Source of the DNA: an uncultured Desulfohalobiaceae bacterium
Lineage (GTDB): Bacteria > Desulfobacterota > Desulfovibrionia > Desulfovibrionales > Desulfonatronovibrionaceae
Direction of reading: 5' to 3'
Assembly: GCA_913055195.1 (NCBI GenBank)
Contig: CAJXJU010000011.1
Span: forward strand, 1-11,199
Length of the DNA stretch: 11,199 nt
Part shown: piece by piece, positions 5,295 to 11,199 of the stretch
Layout of the letters: the number at the start of each line of letters is the position of its first letter
Numbering within the stretch: the stretch's first letter is position 1
Notes under the pieces: generated by a model
Databases searched by the model: none
What the model was told of the DNA's origin: nothing
Seen by the model: the letters and a program-made list of their open reading frames with translations, nothing else
Translations under genes and position numbers: made by a program

Positions 5295-6920
5295 ATGAAA
5301 ATTGATAGATATTCTTTTGAAGAATTTCAGGAACTTGCAAAATCATTTCACGGCTATCCTGCGCCTGGTTTGCTCATTGGCGGTTATATGGTAGCCCTTG
5401 GCAAACGGCTTTTGCCGGCAGATACCATTTTTGATGTGATTGTTGAGACGCGAAAATGTCTGCCCGATGCTGTCCAGCTCCTTACGTTGTGCACTGTGGG
5501 TAATGGGTGGATGAAGATAATAAATCTTGGCCGCTATGCTGTTACTTTGTACGATAAGTATAATGGCAAAGGTGTGCGCGTGTATGTTGATACTGATAAG
5601 CTTGACAATTGGCCCGAACTAAAGGCCTGGTTTTTTAAGCTTAAGCCCAAAAAAGAGCAGGATACAGAAAAGTTGTTTGAAGAGATACGCAAGGCAGGAG
5701 ATAGTATTTGCAGTTATGAGAAGATAAAAGTGGATTCTCGTTTTTTAGTCCCGGCCAAAAGCAGGGGCTTTGCTGTCTGTCCTTTATGTAAGGAAGCCTA
5801 TCCTGTTTCTGATGGGGGAATCTGTCGCGGGTGTCAGGGAGAGGCACCCTATCTTGATGTTAAACGCATTACACCAGATGTTGAGCAGCCAGATTTAAGA
5901 AGTGTTGAAGTGGATGAAGCTGTTGGTGAAAGAGTTTTGCACGATATGACGCGCATTGTTCCTGGCCAATTAAAAGGGCCTTTTTTCAAGGCTGGTCAGA
6001 AAATTACTCCTGGCGATGTCTGTCGTTTGCAACAGATGGGCAGGTATAAGATCTATCCTGAACAGCAGGAGGTATCTTTTACAGAATGGATACATGAAAA
6101 TGATGCTGCCTCAGGATTTGCAAAGGCAATGGCAGGAGATGGAGTCACCTATTCTGAGCCAGGAGAAGGCAAAGTTACCTTTTTTGCCGCGCGAGATGGT
6201 TTGCTTTGCATAGACGTGGAAATGTTGCACCGGTTTAATCTTGTGCCTGATGTTATGTGCGCTGCCCGGCAAAATTATACTGTTCTTAAAAAGGGGAAGC
6301 CATTTGCAGGAGTAAGGGCTATCCCGCTCTATTTATCCAGAATAAACTATGCTAAAGGTCTGGCGGTTCTTGAGGAAGCAAAGGTATTTGAAGTTTTGCC
6401 TTTGCGCCGGGCAAAGGTCGGGGTTCTGGTAACCGGCACTGAGGTGTTTCAAAATTTGATTGAAGATAAATTTTATCCTATTATCCAGCGCAAGGTAACT
6501 GCTTATGGCTGTGAGGTGGTGGGACAAAAAATAGTCCCTGATGACCGCAAGGCCATTGCCTCAGCTGTGAAAGAACTGCTGCAAAGCGGAAGTGATCTTA
6601 TTGTTACTACTGCTGGCTTGTCTGTTGACCCTGATGACGTTACCAGACAGGGACTGATTGATGCAGGTCTTGACAATATTCTTTATGGAGCACCCATTTT
6701 GCCCGGGGCCATGACCTTGCTGGGCAATATTGGGACTGTCCAGCTCATAGGCGTGCCAGCCTGCGCTTTGTATTACAGGACAACCAGTTTTGACCTTTTG
6801 TTGCCCAGGCTGCTTGCTGGCATTCAGGTTACTCGTAAGGATTTGAGCTTGCTGGCTGATGGGGGATTTTGCCTGGACTGCAAAGTTTGCACCTTTCCCA
6901 AATGCCCATTTGGTAAATGA
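5295..6920 (+). CDS. FmdE domain / MoeA-like molybdopterin-binding fusion protein
   Basis: A cytoplasmic protein of 541 residues, probably acting in molybdenum-cofactor handling. Residues 1 to about 150 match the FmdE domain (first noted in Mo formylmethanofuran dehydrogenase operons): FHGYPAPGLLIGGYM (18-32) and ETRKCLPDAVQ (51-61). A zinc-ribbon follows with CPLC (162-165) and CRGC (177-180). From about 205 the protein resembles MoeA-type molybdopterin-binding proteins: AVGERVLHDMTRIVPG (209-224), VGVLVTGTE (375-383) and TTAGLSVDPDDVT (438-450). The C terminus has a four-Cys group, C526, C529, C532, C537. In FmdE proteins I recall, the first motif reads HGxxCPG; here Ala replaces the Cys. 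AAGGGA (5280-5285) lies 9 nt before the start. Its place beside napA suggests help with Mo-cofactor loading of NapA; the actual reaction is unknown. The stop overlaps the kinase start in ATGA. Confidence 0.8.
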   Translation: MKIDRYSFEEFQELAKSFHGYPAPGLLIGGYMVALGKRLLPADTIFDVIVETRKCLPDAVQLLTLCTVGNGWMKIINLGRYAVTLYDKYNGKGVRVYVDTDKLDNWPELKAWFFKLKPKKEQDTEKLFEEIRKAGDSICSYEKIKVDSRFLVPAKSRGFAVCPLCKEAYPVSDGGICRGCQGEAPYLDVKRITPDVEQPDLRSVEVDEAVGERVLHDMTRIVPGQLKGPFFKAGQKITPGDVCRLQQMGRYKIYPEQQEVSFTEWIHENDAASGFAKAMAGDGVTYSEPGEGKVTFFAARDGLLCIDVEMLHRFNLVPDVMCAARQNYTVLKKGKPFAGVRAIPLYLSRINYAKGLAVLEEAKVFEVLPLRRAKVGVLVTGTEVFQNLIEDKFYPIIQRKVTAYGCEVVGQKIVPDDRKAIASAVKELLQSGSDLIVTTAGLSVDPDDVTRQGLIDAGLDNILYGAPILPGAMTLLGNIGTVQLIGVPACALYYRTTSFDLLLPRLLAGIQVTRKDLSLLADGGFCLDCKVCTFPKCPFGK

Positions 6921-8299
6921 AACAAAAGACTTTTAATCATAGTCATTTTCCTTCTCTGGGAAAAAGGATAGTTGTTTATCTGGTTCTCATTCTGGGGCCT
7001 TGCGGCGGGTTGTTTTTTTTATGGATGGCCAGGCAGCAGGAGGCCTTTGTTATTAAACAACTCAGGCACCAGGCCCTGGGTATTTATCATTATATTGTTC
7101 TGGCCAGGGAATGGATATCTTCTCACGGAGGAATTTATCTCAGGGAAGGTGATGAATATCGTTTAATAACACCATCAATTTTTACGCGGGAGATTGCCCT
7201 GTTCGCCAGGAAGCGCCAGCCTTATGCCGTCAAGATTGCAGCTTTAGACAGCAAGAATCCTGAGCATCAGCCTGATGAATTCGAGAGCAGCGCAATAAAA
7301 ATGATGCAAAGCGGTCAAAAACGGGAGTTATGGAAACTTGTCAATGTTAAAAAAAAGATTTTGTTTCGTTATGCTGCTCCTTTAATTTTTGAAAATGATT
7401 GTGCAAAATGCCATCAGAATTTGCCAAAATATAATATTTGTGGATGTATCAGCATCTCATTTCCTGCCACTTCCCTGTTTAAAGAGGTAGCCAGAAATAA
7501 AAATTATTATTTTATATATCTTTTTGCCAGCCTGGGCATAGTGTTAATGTTGTTGATTATTTTGTTAAAGAGAGCTGTTTCTGATTTATCACTGGCCTAC
7601 GATGATTTGAGGCGCATGGAAAAATTTAAGTCTGATTTCTTTTCTAACATTACGCATGATCTGAAAACGCCTATTACTGCAATTAAAGGTGCTTCGGATA
7701 TTCTGGCCAAAAAACTAAGAGACGAGGAATACGGGCCTTATGTAGAAATTTTAAAGAGAAATGTGACAAGGCTTTCCAGCATGGTCAGGGATCTTTTAGA
7801 TTGTGCCCGGCTGGAAAGCGGAGAGCTTGAGTTGAATAAAGAACAGCTTGATCTGGCTGAAGTAGTGGAAGATGCAGTGCTTATGGTTCAGCCTCTGGCC
7901 TGGGAAAATCAGATAGAAATTGAATATGATCCGCCAGACGAGCCATATTATGTGATTGCGGACAGAGCGAGAATCGAACAGGCCATTTCCAATCTTTTGA
8001 CCAATGCCATAAAATTTTCTGATAAAGGCGCGAAAGTAATTGTCAGACTGGCACATAAAGATGGTCAGGTTGTGATGTCTGTGGAGGACTTTGGCCCTGG
8101 CATTCCCCAGAGTGAGCAAAAGATGGTTTTTAAAAAGTTTTATCGTCGCAGCCGTGAAAAAGGCAGTGATGGCCTTGGTCTTGGCCTTGCCATTGCCAGG
8201 GGAGTTGTGGAAGCGCACGAAGGCAAAATCTGGATCTCCCAGCCTGATCATCAGGGAGTGATCATGAATATTTCATTGCCGGTAGCTAAAAATGCGTAA
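6917..8299 (+). CDS. Membrane sensor histidine kinase with haem-c (CxxCH) periplasmic domain
   Basis: Sensor half of a two-component system, 460 residues. Transmembrane helices at about 18-37 and 197-217 enclose a periplasmic domain of about 160 residues that looks like the Tll0287-like/DUF3365 sensor family. That domain carries CAKCH (162-166), a c-type haem attachment motif, followed by a CGC (175-177). The cytoplasmic part has the HisKA dimerisation helix with phospho-acceptor H247 in SNITHDLKTP, the N box NLLTNAIKF (359-367), the G1 box DFGPGIP (391-397) and the G2 box GLGLGLAIA (419-427); all catalytic motifs look intact. It overlaps the upstream gene by 4 nt and the regulator gene by 8 nt, so the three are translated together. 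Haem suggests sensing of redox state, NO, or nitrite/hydroxylamine turnover; the ligand is unknown. Confidence 0.9.
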   Translation: MKQKTFNHSHFPSLGKRIVVYLVLILGPCGGLFFLWMARQQEAFVIKQLRHQALGIYHYIVLAREWISSHGGIYLREGDEYRLITPSIFTREIALFARKRQPYAVKIAALDSKNPEHQPDEFESSAIKMMQSGQKRELWKLVNVKKKILFRYAAPLIFENDCAKCHQNLPKYNICGCISISFPATSLFKEVARNKNYYFIYLFASLGIVLMLLIILLKRAVSDLSLAYDDLRRMEKFKSDFFSNITHDLKTPITAIKGASDILAKKLRDEEYGPYVEILKRNVTRLSSMVRDLLDCARLESGELELNKEQLDLAEVVEDAVLMVQPLAWENQIEIEYDPPDEPYYVIADRARIEQAISNLLTNAIKFSDKGAKVIVRLAHKDGQVVMSVEDFGPGIPQSEQKMVFKKFYRRSREKGSDGLGLGLAIARGVVEAHEGKIWISQPDHQGVIMNISLPVAKNA

Positions 8300-8984
8300 T
8301 CCAACCATTTTACTGATAGAAGATGATAGAGATATCCTGACCATTTTAAGAGATCAACTGGTCATGGATAATTGTAAGGTCCTTGAGGCTGGTTCAGCCG
8401 AGCAAGGGATGCAACTTTTTAAGACCATGCGTCCCGATTTGATAATTCTGGATTTAAACCTGCCTGATCTGGATGGGATCAAACTCTGTCAGAATATCCG
8501 GCGTATATCTGAAATACCAATCATTATGCTTACGGCCAGAGAGTCATTGGCTGACAAGGTTCGTGGCCTGAACAGCGGTGCTGATGATTATATTGTCAAA
8601 CCATTTGAGTATCTGGAACTGGCTGCGCGCATAAGGGCCTGCTTGAGAAGATCATTAAAGGAGTGCGGAAAGGAGAAATGCTGTTTTGGCGAACTGGAAG
8701 TCCGGTTGGGTACGAGGGAGGTTTTTTTACAGGGCAACCCAGTGTATCTGACCAAAAAGGAGTTTGATCTTCTCGAACTGTTGATTTGTTATCCTGGCGA
8801 GGTTTTGAGCAGGGACTTTATTTGCAGCCAGATCTGGCCTAACGAGGAAGTTTATTCGTGGAGCAGGGCACTTGATGTTCATATTCGCAGACTCCGGAAA
8901 AAAATAGAGCCTGACCCTCAAAATCCAAAATTTATTATTACTCACCCAGGGGTAGGTTATCGTTTTGATGGCAGTGGGGATTAA
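8292..8984 (+). CDS. OmpR/PhoB-family response regulator
   Basis: Partner of the preceding kinase, 230 residues. The receiver domain (about 1-118) has the acidic pair D11/D12, the phosphorylated Asp D54 in ILDLNLPD, T81 in MLTARE and K103 in VKPFE. The C-terminal winged helix (about 128-228) shows LTKKEFDLLELL, then SRALDVHIRRLRKKIEP and the ending GVGYRF, all typical of the family. The coding region overlaps the kinase gene by 8 nt and has no strong Shine-Dalgarno sequence, so translation is likely coupled. Likely targets are the nap and napC-like/hao promoters, where 11-bp-phased repeats are seen (358-383 and 11059-11085). This is inference: no target is proven by the sequence. Confidence 0.95.
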   Translation: MRNPTILLIEDDRDILTILRDQLVMDNCKVLEAGSAEQGMQLFKTMRPDLIILDLNLPDLDGIKLCQNIRRISEIPIIMLTARESLADKVRGLNSGADDYIVKPFEYLELAARIRACLRRSLKECGKEKCCFGELEVRLGTREVFLQGNPVYLTKKEFDLLELLICYPGEVLSRDFICSQIWPNEEVYSWSRALDVHIRRLRKKIEPDPQNPKFIITHPGVGYRFDGSGD

Positions 8985-9010
8985 AAAGTTGAGTTTGTAA
9001 GAAGTCACAT

Positions 9011-9045
9011 AAAAAAGGCAGGCTCCAAAAGAGCCTGCCTTTTTT
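9011..9045. terminator. Bidirectional intrinsic terminator between convergent operons
   Basis: The core stem is GGCAGGCTC (9017-9025) and GAGCCTGCC (9031-9039) around the loop CAAAA. Six A precede it and six T follow, so it has a U-tract when transcribed on either strand. It stops both the regulator operon (plus, ends 8984) and the hao operon (minus, ends 9068). Confidence 0.93.
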
Positions 9046-9067
9046 ATTTTCAGCCTGTAAGGCGATT

Positions 9068-10423
9068 TTAATATGGCGCTGAGGACATGACCGGGCTCAA
9101 CTCTTCAATCTTACCGTTTTTGATGCGGTAATTATAGATATCTTCCATATCTTTATAAACCTGGAAGAGCTGGAAGAAACCATGCCAGTGCGCGTAGTCA
9201 GGTCCGTCCATTGCAGAACCCTGGCGGGCACGGCGTCCAACATGGTGCCAGAGGTAGTAATAGAGTTCCTGGATAGGATCTTTCCACTTATCCTGTTTGA
9301 GCAGGTTTTTGGCCTTTAAATCAGCCAGCATTTTAGCTGCCTTGCCCTGATAAAAGTTGTATAATTGTGCAGACCGGTCAAGTTTGGCAAAATGATTTCT
9401 GGTATGGGTGGAGCTATGACAATTGGTGCACACCTTGACCATTAGCTTGCGTCCTTTTTCTCCATTTCCACGCTCGCCACTGCGTACTACACTTTTGGGA
9501 TGCATCAGATCCCATTTTAAGCGTTCGCTGATGTTATGGGTGGTTGAAAGTTCACCAATGCCGCTCATGTGGCAGACAGCACAGGTAGGTGCTTTGTAAT
9601 CACCTGGCTCCCATGTATCAGGAGCGCTGTCCCATCTCCATTCCTCACCTTCGGTCAGGAATAATTGACCATGATGACTTTCATAGTAAATTTCTATATC
9701 CGGATGATCAGGGCCTAAATGACATTTGGCACAGGACTCAGGCTTTCTTGCTTCAGAGACTTTAAAGCCGTGTCTGTTGTGACAGACAACGCAGTTGCCT
9801 ATGCCACCATCAGGATATCTCATGCCAATTCCACCAGGCCAGCTATCGTCAGTTGGCTTGTTATCCGCATTCAATTTAACTGTGCTACCGTGACACATCT
9901 GGCAGCCGCTCTGACGGGCAGCATTTCTTAAGCTGTCTGGAGCACCGGCAAATTTACCAGCTTCCAGGCTGTACATGAGCACCTGGAATTTTTTCTTGTC
10001 TTCAACAGGCGCGCTGGCAAGTTTGGCATGGCCGCTTTTGCTGAACTGTTCCACCTCTTTGGGGTGACATCTGGCGCAGGTCTTGGGAGAGACCATAGGA
10101 GAGGTAAAGATATTGGTTCCTTTTACGCCTTCACACTGACTGGCCATGGGAGAGCTTTTTTTCACTGTATGGCAATCATAACAGGAAACACCTGCATGGG
10201 CCATACGGGAAGATTTCCAGTTTTCAACAATGCCCGGTGTTTTTTTGGAGTGACATTCAATACATTGCAAAGCTTCTTTAGAGTAACCTCTTTTGATGAT
10301 TAACTCTTTGGTTTTGGAAAGATCAGGATAACTCTTTTGCTGGGCCAGGCCGTAAGGACTGGTCATGACCAGACTCAATATAATGAGTCCGCTCAGGGAA
10401 AACAACCGTTTAAGCATTAGCAT
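9068..10423 (-). CDS. haoA: Octahaem c-type cytochrome of the hydroxylamine oxidoreductase (HAO) family
   Basis: A periplasmic protein of 451 residues with a signal peptide (cleavage likely after GLA, about residue 27). It has eight CxxCH motifs: CIECH 54-58, CYDCH 81-85, CARCH 116-120, CQMCH 174-178, CVVCH 211-215, CAKCH 231-235, CAVCH 281-285, CTNCH 332-336. The haem spacing, the TPGIVENW segment and the C-terminal helical block with [15 protein letters not shown] and HWHG (412-415) fit the HAO family, not the pentahaem nitrite reductase NrfA. No C-terminal membrane helix is seen. Bacterial ammonia oxidisers use HAO oxidatively; a relative in Campylobacterota (epsilon-HAO) is thought to reduce nitrite or hydroxylamine to ammonium. 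Co-location with nap and a NapC-type quinol dehydrogenase favours the reductive role here. AGGAGG lies 6 nt before ATG 10423. Whether Y410 or another Tyr crosslinks the catalytic haem needs an alignment. Confidence 0.85.
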   Translation of the reverse strand: MLMLKRLFSLSGLIILSLVMTSPYGLAQQKSYPDLSKTKELIIKRGYSKEALQCIECHSKKTPGIVENWKSSRMAHAGVSCYDCHTVKKSSPMASQCEGVKGTNIFTSPMVSPKTCARCHPKEVEQFSKSGHAKLASAPVEDKKKFQVLMYSLEAGKFAGAPDSLRNAARQSGCQMCHGSTVKLNADNKPTDDSWPGGIGMRYPDGGIGNCVVCHNRHGFKVSEARKPESCAKCHLGPDHPDIEIYYESHHGQLFLTEGEEWRWDSAPDTWEPGDYKAPTCAVCHMSGIGELSTTHNISERLKWDLMHPKSVVRSGERGNGEKGRKLMVKVCTNCHSSTHTRNHFAKLDRSAQLYNFYQGKAAKMLADLKAKNLLKQDKWKDPIQELYYYLWHHVGRRARQGSAMDGPDYAHWHGFFQLFQVYKDMEDIYNYRIKNGKIEELSPVMSSAPY

Positions 10424-10443
10424 AAGCTTCCTCCTTTAAAAAA

Positions 10444-10965
10444 TTATTGGTTATTAAGGGCCAGGAGCAAATCACCGTGGCCTACATTGTGATGACACGA
10501 GATACAGGTTTTATCTGTTTCGCCAAGCTCATAAGCCCTATGGGCCAGAAATGCCTTGATGGGAATGCCCGGAACCACAAGCTTCTTATGACATTTCTTA
10601 CATCCTGTTTCATAAGTATAGGTTTCGCGCTTATTTCTGTTGGCTACCCAATCCACTTTTTTGGCGCTTACATGGGCAAGATAGTCTTTTGCCCCGGCTT
10701 TGGCCTTGGTTCCAAGGTAGGTTAAAAGGCCATCTTCTGGCAGATGACAGTCAACACATCTGGCCTTGACAGCTCCTTTGTTGGCCTGACCATGAGCGGC
10801 TGTCCGCCATGTTTGATAAAATGTTTTCATTTCATGGCAGGATGTACAGAATTCAATCTGGTTGGAGGAGTGGATTTTGGCAGCCGCCACCAGGGCCAGG
10901 ATAACGGCCAGACATAACCCTATACATAGTCCCAGGATGATTGAACCGTTTTGTTTTCTAGACAT
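10444..10965 (-). CDS. NapC/NrfH-family tetrahaem quinol dehydrogenase
   Basis: A membrane-anchored periplasmic cytochrome of 173 residues that in its family oxidises menaquinol and hands electrons to a periplasmic reductase. One N-terminal membrane anchor (about 9-29) is followed by CTSCH (40-44), CVDCH (70-74), CKKCH (122-126) and CISCH (154-158). M46 right after the first motif (CHEM) is the NapC/NrfH-type Met, and H58, H98, H142, H159 and H163 can act as distal ligands. The start ATG 10965 is chosen because AGGAG lies 6 nt upstream and the anchor follows at once; the frame stays open to ATG 11058, but that extension is polar and unlike the family. Only 20 nt separate it from the octahaem gene, so it is most simply the partner of that enzyme (the role called HaoC in Campylobacterota). 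It could also serve Nap, whose own operon lacks napC here. Confidence 0.88.
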   Translation of the reverse strand: MSRKQNGSIILGLCIGLCLAVILALVAAAKIHSSNQIEFCTSCHEMKTFYQTWRTAAHGQANKGAVKARCVDCHLPEDGLLTYLGTKAKAGAKDYLAHVSAKKVDWVANRNKRETYTYETGCKKCHKKLVVPGIPIKAFLAHRAYELGETDKTCISCHHNVGHGDLLLALNNQ

Positions 10966-10971
10966 GGTTTT

Positions 10972-10976
10972 CTCCT
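10972..10976 (-). promoter_or_regulatory. Ribosome binding site fixing the NapC-like start
   Basis: AGGAG within AAAGGAGAAAACC (minus strand) lies 6 nt before ATG 10965 and supports this start over the upstream ATG 11058. Confidence 0.75.
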
Positions 10977-11058
10977 TTGATGTCAGAAGATTAACTGTGA
11001 GAAACACTTTTTTGTTTTGTATATTGGGGCCATAACTTAAAAAAGAATTAAATGGCAA

Positions 11059-11085
11059 TTAAAAATGTTACAAAGTTGTTACAAA
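11059..11085 (-). promoter_or_regulatory. Candidate operator upstream of the napC-like/hao operon
   Basis: On the minus strand TTTGTAAC occurs twice (11085-11078 and 11074-11067), exactly 11 bp apart; the second copy runs into TAACATTTTTAA (11070-11059), the 12-mer also found upstream of napM. The layout suits binding by an OmpR/PhoB-type dimer on one face of the helix. It lies about 94 bp before the start codon. A TTGCCA (11058-11053) follows but has no convincing -10 at the right distance. Confidence 0.45.
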
Positions 11086-11146
11086 TTTAGATTTTTTTCA
11101 AAATCTGCTCCTTTCTTGTTGACCCCTGGATATTTAGTCTATTTAC

Positions 11147-11172
11147 TCAACTTTCGGAGTTCCGAAAGTTGA
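11147..11172. repeat. Perfect 12-bp palindrome
   Basis: TCAACTTTCGGA (11147-11158) and TCCGAAAGTTGA (11161-11172) are perfect inverted copies around GT. No T-run follows on either strand, so it is not an intrinsic terminator. It could be an operator or a dispersed palindromic element. Confidence 0.8.
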
Positions 11173-11176
11173 AAAA

Positions 11177-11199
11177 TTCGAAATCCGAATATCGAAATC
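11177..11199 (+). repeat. Third heptad repeat, running off the window
   Basis: TTCGAAA, TCCGAAT, ATCGAAA and a partial fourth unit (TC) follow each other directly. The 8-mer TCGAAATC recurs 14 bp apart (11178 and 11192). The array continues past the window edge, so its length is unknown. Confidence 0.7.

Noticed and set aside
7796-8251. Long minus-strand open frame opposite the kinase gene
   Set aside because: It lies wholly within the kinase coding region, whose motifs are complete, and shows no recognisable domain or ribosome binding site; it is a shadow frame. The other long antisense frames inside napA (for example 1989-2402 and 2535-2948) were rejected likewise.
9068-10423. NrfA or another non-HAO octahaem reductase
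   Set aside because: There is no CxxCK motif, eight CxxCH motifs are present, and the haem spacing and C-terminal block fit the HAO family.
10966-11058. N-terminal extension of the NapC-like protein from ATG 11058
   Set aside because: The extension is polar, lacks a ribosome binding site and would put 31 residues before an anchor that normally begins the protein; ATG 10965 has a good AGGAG.

Overview
The window reads as chromosomal DNA of an anaerobic, menaquinone-respiring bacterium rich in multihaem cytochromes, most likely Desulfobacterota/Thermodesulfobacteriota. Evidence: moderate GC, a nap operon with the order napM-napA-napD-napG-napH (the order known from Desulfovibrio desulfuricans, there with napC in front), sixteen c-type haem motifs in three cytochromes plus one in a sensor kinase, and 7-bp intergenic tandem repeats. 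The species cannot be named from the sequence.

Layout. (1) 1-265, minus: the N-terminal 88 codons of an IS200-like/REP-associated tyrosine transposase, cut by the window edge. (2) 454-5059, plus: a periplasmic nitrate reductase operon: napM (tetrahaem lipoprotein), napA (Tat-exported Mo enzyme), napD (chaperone), napG and napH (iron-sulfur quinol-oxidising branch). A stem-loop lies between napA and napD. (3) 5047-5294: a non-coding stretch with fifteen 7-bp tandem units overlapping the napH stop, three units of a second heptad and a perfect hairpin. (4) 5295-8984, plus: a translationally overlapping trio encoding an FmdE/MoeA-like molybdopterin-binding fusion, a membrane histidine kinase with a CxxCH motif in its periplasmic sensor, and an OmpR-type response regulator. 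(5) 9011-9045: a bidirectional terminator shared by the two convergent transcription units. (6) 9068-10965, minus: a NapC/NrfH-type tetrahaem quinol dehydrogenase followed by an octahaem cytochrome of the hydroxylamine oxidoreductase (HAO) family. (7) 10966-11199: its upstream region with an 11-bp-phased direct repeat, a palindrome and a third heptad repeat.

Proposed function. NapA reduces nitrate to nitrite in the periplasm, fed by NapM and/or NapGH. No nrfA is present. The NapC-like protein and the HAO-like octahaem cytochrome form the type of pair (HaoCA, epsilon-HAO) proposed in Campylobacterota and some thermophilic sulfur bacteria to reduce nitrite, via hydroxylamine, to ammonium. The FmdE/MoeA-like protein probably serves Mo-cofactor handling for NapA. 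The haem-c kinase and its regulator are placed to sense the respiratory state and control both arms; a 12-bp word shared by the napM and napC/hao upstream regions is a candidate operator. The whole could be a self-contained nitrate-to-ammonium respiration island with its own sensor. The gene families are clear; the joint pathway and the regulation are inference.
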